DNA of 58,917 bases from Saprospiraceae bacterium (GTDB lineage Bacteria > Bacteroidota > Bacteroidia > Chitinophagales > Saprospiraceae): positions 1-58,917 of the forward strand of contig JANQQI010000025.1 of the NCBI GenBank assembly GCA_028285085.1. The letters are read 5' to 3'. A model generated the notes under the pieces. The model did not search any database. It was not told the origin of the DNA and saw nothing but the letters and a program-made list of their open reading frames with translations. Within the stretch, counting starts at the first letter, position 1, and the number at the start of each line of letters is the position of its first letter. The position numbers and the translations under genes are program-made. This document shows, piece after piece, positions 7,763 to 16,450 of the stretch.

Positions 7763-8806
7763 CTACTCTCGCTTCGCCGCCGCTCGCGCGAGCCGATCAT
7801 TCATCGTTTTGCCGAGGCCAGTATCTGGGAGTTTTTCTACCAGGATCACGTCCAGCCCCATAGCATCGAGTTGATGCATGGCGAAATAAAGGCGCTGACC
7901 TGCTTCACTTAGATCCTCCGTCGGGCTCAGTTGTACCTGATGTGCCGCCGGTATCTGCTCAAAAGATCGACTCAAACTGATGATCCCAATCTTGTCTGTG
8001 GAATAATCCGCGAAGGCAGCCTCTACACGTTCCAAAAGTAGCAGCGATGTATGCGGTGAATAGTGAAACGGCAGCATGCCGGGCCCAACGGGCGTCTTGT
8101 GTTCCAAGTTTTGCACACGAAGTGTAGTGCCTACCACCTCTTCGAGTTGCTCTAATGGGATAGCCCCGAGCCGAAATACAATGGGGTGTCCGTCTCGAAA
8201 CCCAACGATTGTTGATTCGAGTCCTTGGCGGCAAGGACCACCATCAAGGATATAAGGAATTTTGCCGTCGAGCTGGTTTTGTACATGCGCGGGTGTCGTC
8301 GGACTGATATAACCAAACGGGTTAGCGCTCGGTGCCGCTAGTGGTGTATCTAGCTGCTGGAGTAAGTTCAGCGTGAGCGGATGGTCCGGTACGCGTACTG
8401 CGACCTCTGGTAAACCAGCCGTTACCAGATCTGGAACTATCGATTTTTTCGGTAGAATCATCGTCAGTGGCCCGGGCCAAAAGGCAGCAGCTAATTGCTG
8501 CGCTACGGGAGGAATATCTGTAACGTAGCGGTCGATCGTTTCGATACCTGGCAGGTGGATGATCAAAGGGTTGGTCTGAGGCCGTTGCTTAGTTGTAAAA
8601 ATCCGGGTGACGGCCGTTTCGTTGAGTGCATTAGCAGCCAATCCATACACCGTTTCAGTAGGAATGGCCACAACTTCCCCGGCCAGTAAGTGCCCGGCTG
8701 CTTTCTCAATATCTTGCCCAATTGCTGTTATCACAGTTCGCTCATTTTTCGGGCCGAAAGATACGCAAAAGCCCGCTAAGTCTGGATTTGTAGAGTAATT
8801 TGGCAT
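7763..8806 (-). CDS. tsaC: L-threonylcarbamoyladenylate synthase (Sua5/YrdC type)
   Basis: A 347-aa protein that makes threonylcarbamoyl-AMP from threonine, bicarbonate and ATP for the t6A37 modification of ANN-decoding tRNAs. The YrdC domain (about 25-215) shows GEVVAIPTETVYGLAANA, KQRPQTNPLIIHL, FWPGPLTMIL, VAVRVPDHP, APSANPFGYISPT and LDGGPCRQGLESTIVGF. The C-terminal Sua5 domain begins after VGPGMLPFHYSPH (about 240). So this is the long Sua5 form rather than the short TsaC. The first 24 residues precede the usual beginning of the family (about VITAIGQDIEKAA), so translation may start downstream; no ATG is present there. Monocistronic on the minus strand. Confidence 0.93.
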   Translation of the reverse strand: MPNYSTNPDLAGFCVSFGPKNERTVITAIGQDIEKAAGHLLAGEVVAIPTETVYGLAANALNETAVTRIFTTKQRPQTNPLIIHLPGIETIDRYVTDIPPVAQQLAAAFWPGPLTMILPKKSIVPDLVTAGLPEVAVRVPDHPLTLNLLQQLDTPLAAPSANPFGYISPTTPAHVQNQLDGKIPYILDGGPCRQGLESTIVGFRDGHPIVFRLGAIPLEQLEEVVGTTLRVQNLEHKTPVGPGMLPFHYSPHTSLLLLERVEAAFADYSTDKIGIISLSRSFEQIPAAHQVQLSPTEDLSEAGQRLYFAMHQLDAMGLDVILVEKLPDTGLGKTMNDRLARAAAKRE

Positions 8807-9005
8807 TTGATCAATTTATAATATGCTTTATAACAATAAATTGACCATTTGCCGATTTTCTCCTTGGATTTATCGTCGAAGCGTGAATTCTATTCTTTTT
8901 CTACTTATCATAATTATACCGACGAACTGCTCCACACAGAACATCAACCAACCCGAATTCCTGCATTTTTAAACCACTATCGGGTGACCGGTAACAAAAT
9001 TTTTT

Positions 9006-9599
9006 ATGATGAGAACCTTAAATCTTAATTGGATGAGTCACCAACGTTGGCCCACCTTCAGTATGTTGATGATGGCGTTGTTGTTCCTGTTTCCACAACC
9101 TGTAGCACGTAGCTATCGCTTGCAGCGAACCCGACGTCGGGATCCTAACCCACCTCACGTCAATGATTTTTTCGTAGCGCATACCCGCCGCGCGCTCGCC
9201 GAAATGGAGCGAACCGGTATCCCGGCAAGTCTTACCTTGGCACAAGCCATTTTGGAAAGTGGCTGGGGACGTAGTGATTTAGCGATTGAAGCACACAACT
9301 TTTTTGGAATTAAACAACGTGACTGGCCTTGTGGCTATTGGTATAAAAATAGCCACTACCGCTGCTACGATGATGTGAATGCATCTTTTCGGGATCACAG
9401 TGATTTCTTATTACAGAAAGTGGCGATTCAGAAGTTGTTGAGAGGGAAGCGCCAAGACTACAAGACTTGGACTGGCACTTTGGTAAAAATTGGTTATGCT
9501 GAGGACCCCGGTTACGCCGTCAAGCTAAACAATCTCATTGCCAAATACCGGCTCGATCGACTTGATCTGGTGGTACTGGCAAATCGATCTGGACGATAA
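9006..9599 (+). CDS. Membrane-anchored endo-beta-N-acetylglucosaminidase (GH73)
   Basis: A 197-aa protein with an N-terminal hydrophobic segment (residues 17-35) followed by Arg-rich sequence, then a GH73 (FlgJ/LytG-type) domain at about 52-182. It has the family signature GIPASLTLAQAILESGWGRS with the catalytic Glu84, then HNFFGIK and the conserved NASFRDHSDFL. It should cleave the GlcNAc-MurNAc bond of peptidoglycan on the outer side of the inner membrane. The length fits a single catalytic domain without a binding module. The start is one of two adjacent ATGs at 9006 and 9009. A strong terminator follows at 9605. Confidence 0.88.
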   Translation: MMRTLNLNWMSHQRWPTFSMLMMALLFLFPQPVARSYRLQRTRRRDPNPPHVNDFFVAHTRRALAEMERTGIPASLTLAQAILESGWGRSDLAIEAHNFFGIKQRDWPCGYWYKNSHYRCYDDVNASFRDHSDFLLQKVAIQKLLRGKRQDYKTWTGTLVKIGYAEDPGYAVKLNNLIAKYRLDRLDLVVLANRSGR

Positions 9600-9604
9600 T
9601 TTCG

Positions 9605-9627
9605 GGAGGGCATTGGCCCTCCTTTTT
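9605..9627 (+). terminator. Intrinsic terminator of the GH73 gene
   Basis: GGAGGGC (9605-9611) and GCCCTCC (9616-9622) form a perfect 7-bp stem with an ATTG loop, followed by TTTTT. It lies 5 nt past the stop codon of the glucosaminidase and upstream of the convergent Fur-family gene. Confidence 0.85.
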
Positions 9628-9636
9628 ATTTTGTCA

Positions 9637-10065
9637 TTAAACGGCCGAGCAATCTTTACATAGGCCTTTCAAGATCAAATGGGATACTTGAATTTGATAA
9701 CCATCGGGTACCGAAAAATTGGGGCTAATTACCTCTTCAAGGCAAGTTGTATGGCCACAGGATTGACAGTGAAAGTGAGCATGTTCGTCGTGATGTTCGT
9801 GTACATCACAATTGTTATTACAGAGGGCGTATTTGGTGGTGCCGCTGCCGTCGAGTGCTTGGTGAATGAGGCCTTTCTGCTCGAAGGTTTTGAGCGTTCG
9901 ATAAAGGGTGATCCGGTCAGGTTTGTTGAGCATTTGCTCAATATCATTATTAGACAAAGCCCGTTCTCCAGCTTCAATGAATATTTGTAGTACCTCCTTA
10001 CGGATAGGTGTTTTTCTTAACTTGTGAGATGTCAATAGGTTGGTAATATCAGCACGCATATACAT
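9637..10065 (-). CDS. Fur-family metal-responsive transcriptional regulator
   Basis: A 142-aa protein with the Fur fold: winged-helix DNA-binding part (about 1-80, with RKTPIRKEVLQIF and DRITLYRTLKTFEQKGLI) and a C-terminal dimerisation part with two CxxC pairs (Cys100/103 and Cys136/139) that normally hold structural zinc. A dense His/Asp cluster (HEHHDEHAHFHC, residues 89-100) is the likely regulatory metal site. The Cys pairs and His cluster fit Fur or Zur equally well; the regulon is unknown. MYM or the second Met (10059) could be the start. A good -7 element TATCTTTG is seen on the minus strand at 10092-10085, giving a short leader, but no clear -33 box. Confidence 0.9.
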   Translation of the reverse strand: MYMRADITNLLTSHKLRKTPIRKEVLQIFIEAGERALSNNDIEQMLNKPDRITLYRTLKTFEQKGLIHQALDGSGTTKYALCNNNCDVHEHHDEHAHFHCQSCGHTTCLEEVISPNFSVPDGYQIQVSHLILKGLCKDCSAV

Positions 10066-10167
10066 TCACGTTTTTCTTGTTCTACAAAGATATTACTTTT
10101 CAGAAACAGATGATGGAATGATTTTGCCGTTTTCTTAGCGTTGTTGCATAAATGGCTCAACAATAAA

Positions 10168-10196
10168 GCGCCTTCTCGATTAACTCAAGAAGGCGC
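10168..10196 (-). terminator. Terminator hairpin downstream of the DUF4197 gene
   Basis: GCGCCTTCT (10168-10176) pairs perfectly with AGAAGGCGC (10188-10196). On the minus strand it is followed by TTTATT. It lies between the DUF4197 gene and the Fur-family gene, both on the minus strand, and separates their transcription. Confidence 0.65.
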
Positions 10197-10234
10197 CTTA
10201 TGCCATATAATGACTTTGATAAACTAACAGGCTT

Positions 10235-10957
10235 TTAATCCTGTTTTGCGAATACTTTGCGTAGCAAATCGGTATTGCGTAGGGACTTATCCTTACGGAT
10301 GTCATTTTCTTTTTCTTCGATCAGACCATACATGCCGACCAATGCTTTGTTGGTGACGTACTCATCCAGCTCTGGATTGACCTTTTTGACAAACGGTAAT
10401 TTATTGTGAGCATTTACGACTTTGCGCCAGTAAGATCGAGCATTCACTTCGTCGAGGGACGTCTGAATCACTGGCATGAACTCTTTGAACAATTGTTGAT
10501 CAGTCGTTTTTTCCAAATAACGTGTCGCGGCATCTTTTTCACCCATCAGAATATTCATCGCATCTTTGAATGTCATCTGCTTGATGGCACTTACAAAAAT
10601 CGGTTTGGCTTTGTTGGCTGCATTTTCTGCGGCTCGATTGAGCAAGGTGATCATTTTCTGCTCCGAATCTTCAAAACCCGGTACTTTCTTTACTTTGGAG
10701 AAAACCTTGCGTGCTTCTTCTGGGATGAGAATTTTGTAAGGACTTTTCAAATAACCATCTTCGGCAGAGAGATAGTCGACCGCTTTACCAACGCCGACAT
10801 TTAGGGCTTCTTTCAGACCGTTACCCACTTCTTCCTGAGAAAGGCCGCCACCACCACTTACTTTATCTTTTGCTTTTTTCAATAAACCGTTTAGATTTTG
10901 AGCTGGCAAGGCTGCGGCGATTGACAAGCAAAGCAAACAAGTTATTAATTGCTTCAT
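10235..10957 (-). CDS. DUF4197 exported protein
   Basis: A 240-aa protein with a signal peptide (MKQLITCLLCLSIAAALPAQ). The mature part begins with LNGLLKKAKDK and has the DUF4197 pattern: LSQEEVGNGLKEALNVGVGKAV, then IPEEARKV, NRAAENAANKAKPIFVSAIKQMTF, and a C-terminal VTNKALVGMYGLIEEKENDIR. Proteins of this family are periplasmic or cell-envelope proteins of unknown function in Bacteroidota and Proteobacteria. I choose the ATG at 10957, because the only upstream extension begins with TTG and would precede the signal peptide. Confidence 0.85.
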   Translation of the reverse strand: MKQLITCLLCLSIAAALPAQNLNGLLKKAKDKVSGGGGLSQEEVGNGLKEALNVGVGKAVDYLSAEDGYLKSPYKILIPEEARKVFSKVKKVPGFEDSEQKMITLLNRAAENAANKAKPIFVSAIKQMTFKDAMNILMGEKDAATRYLEKTTDQQLFKEFMPVIQTSLDEVNARSYWRKVVNAHNKLPFVKKVNPELDEYVTNKALVGMYGLIEEKENDIRKDKSLRNTDLLRKVFAKQD

Positions 10958-11098
10958 TGTTTTATTTTTTATGATGTTCAAATAAGGTTCAATAGAAAAT
11001 CATTCCTTCCATCTTCTCAATAAACCTATCGACAATAATAATGCCTCAGGCTGAGAAATACCCTTAAGACCAAGTTAAAACCGTTTAAATAACGTTTA

Positions 11099-11878
11099 TT
11101 ATCGGCCAGTAGTATCAATCTCAGCGTTACTGGGCTTGCTAAATAAGCTTTCGTCAGTCAGTGTACCACTATATTTTGCGGTACTGAATGCCCGAGCGTA
11201 GCGTTGCTCGCCGAAGCCTTCTTCCGTCCAGCGATAACCCGTATAAGCTTTGGGAGTTAATATTCCATCGGTTTCGACCCAGTCGTAATCCAAAGCATTG
11301 TATTGCGTTGCGCGAGAAGCATCGAAATAGGTGACGGAGTAGATAATGAAATCAATTTGGAACGTTTGCGGATCGATATACAAAATGTACTGATCATCGG
11401 GGGCATCACCGATACCTTCACCAAAGGTGGCTTTGATGCGCTCGTAGGCCTGACCGTTGGCAGTCGTTGAGCCGATATCCTCCAGTTTTACCCCCGGATC
11501 CGTAAGTACAAAGGGCAAGGCGACAAAGTAGAAATGCAAATTGTGTACAAAGCGTGGCGACTTGCCGGGAAACGCAGCCAGATTGGGACTTACCCAAACA
11601 TCCTCGCCGTCAAAACCCAGCTGATAACTGGCTGTTTCTATACGGGTGCGACGACGCTGTAGGTCAATAAAATGCGTCTCCGCATCAGCACTATCCCCCA
11701 TAGTATACTCTAGTTGTTGCATACTTCGCCAGTGGTCGAGCCCGCCGTGGGCATCTAATACTTTCTGGAAAGTAAGGGGTAGATTGGGTATTGAAACGGT
11801 AGTTGGCGCTGTTTCTTGGGAATTACAAGAAAACAAGCAAATCAATGGCATTAGGAGATAAAATAAGGACTTTTTCAT
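11099..11878 (-). CDS. Lipoprotein, DUF6503-like
   Basis: A 259-aa lipoprotein: signal peptide with lipobox LFSC (Cys18), then QKVLDAHGGLDHWRSMQQLEY, a motif typical of a Bacteroidota lipid- or ligand-carrier-like family (DUF6503, named from memory). The mature part carries alternating strands such as ETHFIDLQRRRTRIET, YQLGFDGEDVW, QYILYIDPQTFQIDFIIY and GILTPKAYTGYRW, which suggests a curved beta-sheet like LolA/LppX folds. It is exposed at the periplasmic face of a membrane. The ligand is unknown. Monocistronic. Confidence 0.78.
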   Translation of the reverse strand: MKKSLFYLLMPLICLFSCNSQETAPTTVSIPNLPLTFQKVLDAHGGLDHWRSMQQLEYTMGDSADAETHFIDLQRRRTRIETASYQLGFDGEDVWVSPNLAAFPGKSPRFVHNLHFYFVALPFVLTDPGVKLEDIGSTTANGQAYERIKATFGEGIGDAPDDQYILYIDPQTFQIDFIIYSVTYFDASRATQYNALDYDWVETDGILTPKAYTGYRWTEEGFGEQRYARAFSTAKYSGTLTDESLFSKPSNAEIDTTGR

Positions 11879-12169
11879 ACTGTTTTTGATCGGTGATAAT
11901 AAAGCAAATGGAGATATAACGACGCCAAAGATAAGGGCTTTATGAAATCTAGTTGACGAATATTATCAATGCGCCTCGCTGGACTTGTCAACAAAAAGGT
12001 TGTATATTGTTTTTCCTCGCCTTCACTATCGCAATCAATTAAATCAACGTTTGGGAATCAAAGGTTTTGCTTTTCGACAGTTCGATGCATTGCGAAAATG
12101 AGTATGTTTGGCCTCAACTTATAGTTCGAATAGACTCGGAATTCGATTTAAAAACTGATTTTATTCTGT

Positions 12170-12922
12170 ATGGTTCATGTCGCAATAATTGACGACGAGC
12201 CTCGAAGCATTGCCACTTTGGAAAATATGCTTCGTGATTATTGTCCCGATCTTCAGGTACAAGCTTCCGCTCGGTCGGTCAAGGAGGGAATCACTTTATT
12301 AGAAAAACAACAACCAGAACTGTTGTTTCTAGATATCGCTATGCCCGATGGGAGTGGCTTTGAGTTATTGGAAAAGGTACCTCAGAAGCAATTCGAAGTG
12401 ATTTTTACGACCGCTTTTGAACAGTATGCTATCAAGGCCTTTGATTTTTCGGCGATGAATTATCTACTCAAACCGATTAATCCCGAGCGGTTACAACAAG
12501 TAGTGGCACAGTATCAGGCCGCAAAGAATGACCAATTCCAGACCCCTCGCTACGATATATTAAAAAATGCGCTTAACGATGAATTTTCGCGCATCGCACT
12601 ACCCTGCCTTGATGGCATCCAGTTTGTCGAATTGAATGATATCATTTACTGTGAGGCGGATTCCAACTACTGCACATTTTTCCTTAATGACGATTCTAAG
12701 GTCGTCGTTTCTCGCTCCTTGCGTAGCTACGAGCAGTTATTGGCCGATTCTCATTTTTTTCGTCTCCACCATAAATACCTCGTTAATTTGCGCTATGTGA
12801 AAAAATATATACGCGGGAGTGGTGGCTACGTTATTCTCGAAAATGGGGTGCATTTGGACGTTTCTGTACGTCGAAGAGATGAGTTTTTACAAAAAATTGC
12901 CATTCTGACACGCTTGCGTTAA
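12170..12922 (+). CDS. LytTR-family response regulator
   Basis: A 250-aa regulator with a receiver domain (residues 3-120: acidic pair DDE at 8-10, phospho-acceptor Asp55 in LLFLDIAMPD, and conserved Lys in NYLLKPINPE) and a C-terminal LytTR DNA-binding domain (about 145-245, with CEADSNYCTFFL, SRSLRSYEQLL, FFRLHHKYLVNLRYVKKY). LytTR regulators bind direct repeats upstream of their targets. The likely cognate kinase is the LytS-type protein at 13442-16318 on the same strand. The two are separated by about 520 nt that hold a short peptide gene (13075-13200), an unusual gap for such a pair. Confidence 0.93.
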   Translation: MVHVAIIDDEPRSIATLENMLRDYCPDLQVQASARSVKEGITLLEKQQPELLFLDIAMPDGSGFELLEKVPQKQFEVIFTTAFEQYAIKAFDFSAMNYLLKPINPERLQQVVAQYQAAKNDQFQTPRYDILKNALNDEFSRIALPCLDGIQFVELNDIIYCEADSNYCTFFLNDDSKVVVSRSLRSYEQLLADSHFFRLHHKYLVNLRYVKKYIRGSGGYVILENGVHLDVSVRRRDEFLQKIAILTRLR

Positions 12923-13074
12923 GGTCAAAAACACTTTTCCGGCAAATCTCGACATTTAGAGATTCAAACGTGACACTTAGACAATCGCGCTGGCTCTACT
13001 TATCGTAATCCATTAATTTTACTTCAACATCAATCCTCAAATACTAATTCGATGATCTGAAATTATGATCAGCC

Positions 13075-13200
13075 ATGAAAATTAAAAAACAAACAATCCA
13101 AAGCTTGCACAAGCAAGTCTCTATTCAAATACCAAAGAACCAACTGAAGAAATGTAAGGGTGGTGGTGGCATTTCCCATGATATTATTATTTGGCCATAA
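13075..13200 (+). CDS. Short peptide with GG-type leader motif (putative secreted peptide or RiPP precursor)
   Basis: An ATG-initiated ORF of 41 codons. The N-terminal 28 residues are basic (MKIKKQTIQSL at the start, NQLKKCK at residues 22-28), followed by GGGG (29-32) and a nine-residue tail ISHDIIIWP. The pattern, a basic leader with a LKKxKGG-like motif, is that of Bacteroidota natural-product precursors with double-glycine leaders, which are cut after GG on export. The gene lies between a LytTR response regulator and its probable kinase and is followed by its own intrinsic terminator at 13386, which supports an independent transcript. No peptide-modifying enzyme or C39-peptidase transporter is in the window. 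It could also be a chance ORF. Confidence 0.45.
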   Translation: MKIKKQTIQSLHKQVSIQIPKNQLKKCKGGGGISHDIIIWP

Positions 13201-13385
13201 TGGCCAATCGAAGGCGTAAAGACATCACGGGGTGCCATCAATGCCCTTTAAATTGGAACAGATGATTTAGAGTTAAAAAAACTAAAAACGATACCTGTTC
13301 GAAGTACCGGATGACGAATTAATTAGATGCTGAGGTGCTTCGGCGAAATAATATTTAAGAGGTTGATAAGCAGAATTGATGTTGG

Positions 13386-13421
13386 AGAGAAGTTAGGGTA
13401 TTTCCCGTGACTTCTCTTTTT
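13386..13421 (+). terminator. Intrinsic terminator before the sensor kinase gene
   Basis: AGAGAAGT (13386-13393) pairs perfectly with ACTTCTCT (13410-13417), with AGGG/CCC able to pair inside the loop, and a T-run follows at 13417-13421. It lies 20 nt before the kinase start and would end a transcript from the short peptide gene. Confidence 0.8.
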
Positions 13422-13441
13422 GTTGTTTGATCAAAACACAC

Positions 13442-16318
13442 ATGCGAAAAGCTGTATTACTTGCCCTGTTCGTCACTTTGTTGGCCTGGCGGCCACTGTG
13501 CGCCCAAAGCCCTAAGCTGATCCAGTTTAGCCTAGAAGACGGCTTGCCCTCCACCGAAGTTTATGACCTCTTAGAAGATCATCAAGGTTATCTCTGGATC
13601 GCTACCGACCACGGCTTGTGTCGCTATGATGGTTACACTTTTCGAATTTTCACTACAGAAGATGGCCTGACGGACAATACGGTCTTCGATCTTCTCGAAG
13701 ATGAGGCTGGGCGCATTTGGACCACGACTTACGCTGGAGGGATTAGTTACTGTGTAAATGAACGCTGCTATCCGCATCCTTCTAATGCCAAAATTATTGA
13801 ATTACTAGGTACGAATTATCCCGATGGCATTAGTTTTTTATCCGATGGCACCATGCGATTGACTTCTTCTTTGTCCCGAGTGTTGGAACCACGAGTTATA
13901 GAAGTGGATACAAAAGGTAATGTGCGATTAGTGCAGAATTGTCTTCGACTTGAAAAACAACCAGGTTTTGGCCCAAATCGAGAACATGCTATTGCTACCA
14001 TTGATTCTATTAAGAGCGGAATCTTACAACCGGAGTATCAACGTAACTATATTCGTGTCGGCCCTAATGAACACCTTTTGACATCTTATCGGTCGGTTAT
14101 TCGCTGGTCAGAGGAAAGCCAAATCTTTGACCGAGCTGATTTAGACCATCAGATACTTTCCTTTTATCAAGATCGAGAAGAAAATGTTTGGGTTGGACAC
14201 TTGGTTGGAAAGGGGATATCCTTTTTACCGAAAGGGCGATTAAGTGAAGCGTCCACGGAATCCTTCCTAAAAGGTAGGACGATTGCGGATATTCATCAGG
14301 ATCGAGAAGGTAATCTCTGGTTCTGTACACTCGAAGATGGGTTGTACATGATGCCCTCTTTGGTTTTTAAAACTTATGGAAAAGAGGATGGGGTGGCCGA
14401 TCCTAAGATCACCTCCTTAGGGAAGAATCTTGATAATCGAGTGTATTGCTCCAGCTATGGTGGGCAGTATTTTTTTGTAGATGCCGATCAACCTTTAGAA
14501 TTAATAGGGAAGCCGAGAACTAATGTGCCGGCCTATGATGCAGTGACCCATCCGGATGGGACGTTGTTTTTTACCAGCGGAAATATTTTTGAAAATGGAA
14601 CACTCAGACGCCTTGGACCCCGTGAAAGAGCAAGCAATTCGAAATCGGTACTTTGCCTACGTAATGGTGATATTTTGTTTGGTCGACCACTGGGGATTTC
14701 CATTTTTCGAAATAAGATTTATCAAAGCATGTTGCCTATTCCGCGGGATCTTTTCAAATACATAACGGCTCTGCACGAAGAACCTGACGGCAGTATTTGG
14801 ATGGGGACACTCTCGGGAACTTTTGTTTATCAAAAAGATACACTGATCGATATGGCAACATTCGATGAGCGGTATCGAATTCGTGCCTCTGATTTTGTCC
14901 GGCACCCTGAAGGGCATCTCTTTATTGCGACTAAAGGCCTGGGGTTGTTAATCAGAAAAGGCGAAGAATTACACCAGTTGACCGTCGAAGATGGTTTGAA
15001 TGGCAATATGCTTCGGACTGTTTTTTTGGAAAATGACTCGACTTTATGGCTTGGTAGTAATCTGGGACTTAATCGGGTCATTTTTAGTACAGATAGTCTC
15101 TTTCATCCCCTCCGGATTGAAGGTTATCGTACTTCAGATGGGCTACCCTCGGACGAAATCAATCACGTACTCAAGGCCAATAACCTGATCTGGCTCGCGA
15201 CGAGTAAGGGCTTGACTTATTTTGATCCTCAAGACTTAAAGCCTTATGCTATTCCACCACGGGTACACATCACACAAGCTTTTATCAAGGGGGAAGTATG
15301 GGACACCACCTCGACTCGACAACTCAACTACGACCAAAACGATTTGTCCTTTCAATTTCTGGGTATAAGCGTACGAGACGCCGACCGGAATCGGTATCGC
15401 TACCGTCTTCAGGGCTATGACGATCAGTGGATAGAGACGTCAACTAGGGAAGCTAACTTTACCAATTTGCCATCAGGAGACTATACTTTTGCGGTCACTG
15501 CTTGTAACAATAAAGGCTATTGGCAACCGGTTCATCAAACCTTGCAGTTTTCGATTGCTGCTCATTTCACAGATCTTTGGTGGTTTCGGCTGGGCGTAAG
15601 CTTATTGGTGGCCTTCTGCATTTACTTGCTAATTCGGGCGTTGCTGGCGCGGCAGCGTACCCGGGAGACTTTGGATCGACGCATTATAGAATCAGAACAG
15701 AAGGCCTTACGAGCTCAGATCAACCCCCATTTTATTTTCAATGCGATGAATAGTATCCAGTATTTTATCTCGGGGAATGACAAGAAAAGGGCTAGCATCT
15801 ACCTCTCACGATTTTCTATGCTCATGCGTAAAATTCTGGAAGACTCTCGTAAAAACCTCATTGCTTTGGAAGAAGAGTTGGACAACTTACGCCATTACTT
15901 ACAATTAGAGCATTTACGCTTCCCGGATAAGTTTACCTATCAAATCAAGGTCGATCCCGAGTTGGATCCCTTTGAGGTAGAATTACCACCGATGATTATC
16001 CAGCCCTTTCTGGAGAATGCCATTTGGCACGGATTAATGCCTAAGACTGAGCCCGGGCAATTGTGGTTGATTTTCCGTAAAACCGACACCGGGATGTGCT
16101 GTGAAGTAATTGATAATGGCATCGGTCGAGTCGCTTCTCAGCAAAGCAAAAAAGACAAGCGTCATCGTTCTACCGGCATCCAAAATACCCAAGAACGGAT
16201 TCAGGTGATTAATTCGATGTTCAAAAGTCATATGACCCTAGAAATCGATGACCCTACGGATGCTAATGGCAACAGCTTGGGGACACGGATTAAGATTGAC
16301 ATCCCGCGGTTTCGTTAA
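13442..16318 (+). CDS. Reg_prop / Y_Y_Y sensor histidine kinase (LytS type)
   Basis: A 958-aa membrane sensor. A signal peptide (MRKAVLLALFVTLLAWRPLCAQ) is followed by beta-propeller repeats of the two-component-regulator type (FSLEDGLPSTEVYDLLEDHQG, GYLWIATDHGLCRYDG and later copies). Next come a Y_Y_Y domain (about 630-695, YRYRLQGYDDQWIET), a transmembrane helix (about 712-735) and a LytS-type kinase core with His763 in RAQINPHFIFN and an ATPase domain (PFLENAIWHG, DNGIG, TGIQNTQERI). The propeller should sense a ligand in the periplasm; the kinase should phosphorylate the LytTR regulator at 12170. I choose the ATG at 13442; a TTG five codons upstream would extend the reading frame past the signal peptide. 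Confidence 0.93.
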   Translation: MRKAVLLALFVTLLAWRPLCAQSPKLIQFSLEDGLPSTEVYDLLEDHQGYLWIATDHGLCRYDGYTFRIFTTEDGLTDNTVFDLLEDEAGRIWTTTYAGGISYCVNERCYPHPSNAKIIELLGTNYPDGISFLSDGTMRLTSSLSRVLEPRVIEVDTKGNVRLVQNCLRLEKQPGFGPNREHAIATIDSIKSGILQPEYQRNYIRVGPNEHLLTSYRSVIRWSEESQIFDRADLDHQILSFYQDREENVWVGHLVGKGISFLPKGRLSEASTESFLKGRTIADIHQDREGNLWFCTLEDGLYMMPSLVFKTYGKEDGVADPKITSLGKNLDNRVYCSSYGGQYFFVDADQPLELIGKPRTNVPAYDAVTHPDGTLFFTSGNIFENGTLRRLGPRERASNSKSVLCLRNGDILFGRPLGISIFRNKIYQSMLPIPRDLFKYITALHEEPDGSIWMGTLSGTFVYQKDTLIDMATFDERYRIRASDFVRHPEGHLFIATKGLGLLIRKGEELHQLTVEDGLNGNMLRTVFLENDSTLWLGSNLGLNRVIFSTDSLFHPLRIEGYRTSDGLPSDEINHVLKANNLIWLATSKGLTYFDPQDLKPYAIPPRVHITQAFIKGEVWDTTSTRQLNYDQNDLSFQFLGISVRDADRNRYRYRLQGYDDQWIETSTREANFTNLPSGDYTFAVTACNNKGYWQPVHQTLQFSIAAHFTDLWWFRLGVSLLVAFCIYLLIRALLARQRTRETLDRRIIESEQKALRAQINPHFIFNAMNSIQYFISGNDKKRASIYLSRFSMLMRKILEDSRKNLIALEEELDNLRHYLQLEHLRFPDKFTYQIKVDPELDPFEVELPPMIIQPFLENAIWHGLMPKTEPGQLWLIFRKTDTGMCCEVIDNGIGRVASQQSKKDKRHRSTGIQNTQERIQVINSMFKSHMTLEIDDPTDANGNSLGTRIKIDIPRFR

Positions 16319-16450
16319 AACACCTACAACCTCTCTCCTTTTTTTATGTTACACAATCGGTATGATCCTGTGATCGTATCGTGATACTTTTCCCCTAATT
16401 TTGTGGAAAGACATTCTGCTTTAAGCGTTAAAATTATTTGATAAAAATAA

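Larger units (their letters stand above)
12923..13441 (+). other. Intergenic region holding a short peptide gene and a terminator
   Basis: Apart from the 41-aa ORF at 13075-13200 and the terminator at 13386-13421 there is no gene here. The sequence 13201-13385 shows no further ORF with a good start. A near-consensus -7 element (TAATTTTA) lies at about 13013-13020, upstream of the peptide ORF, but no clear -33 box accompanies it. Confidence 0.5.

Noticed and set aside
11969-12124. 51-codon ATG ORF upstream of the LytTR regulator
   Set aside because: No motif, no terminator of its own and Ser/Cys-rich composition of a random frame; more likely regulatory DNA.
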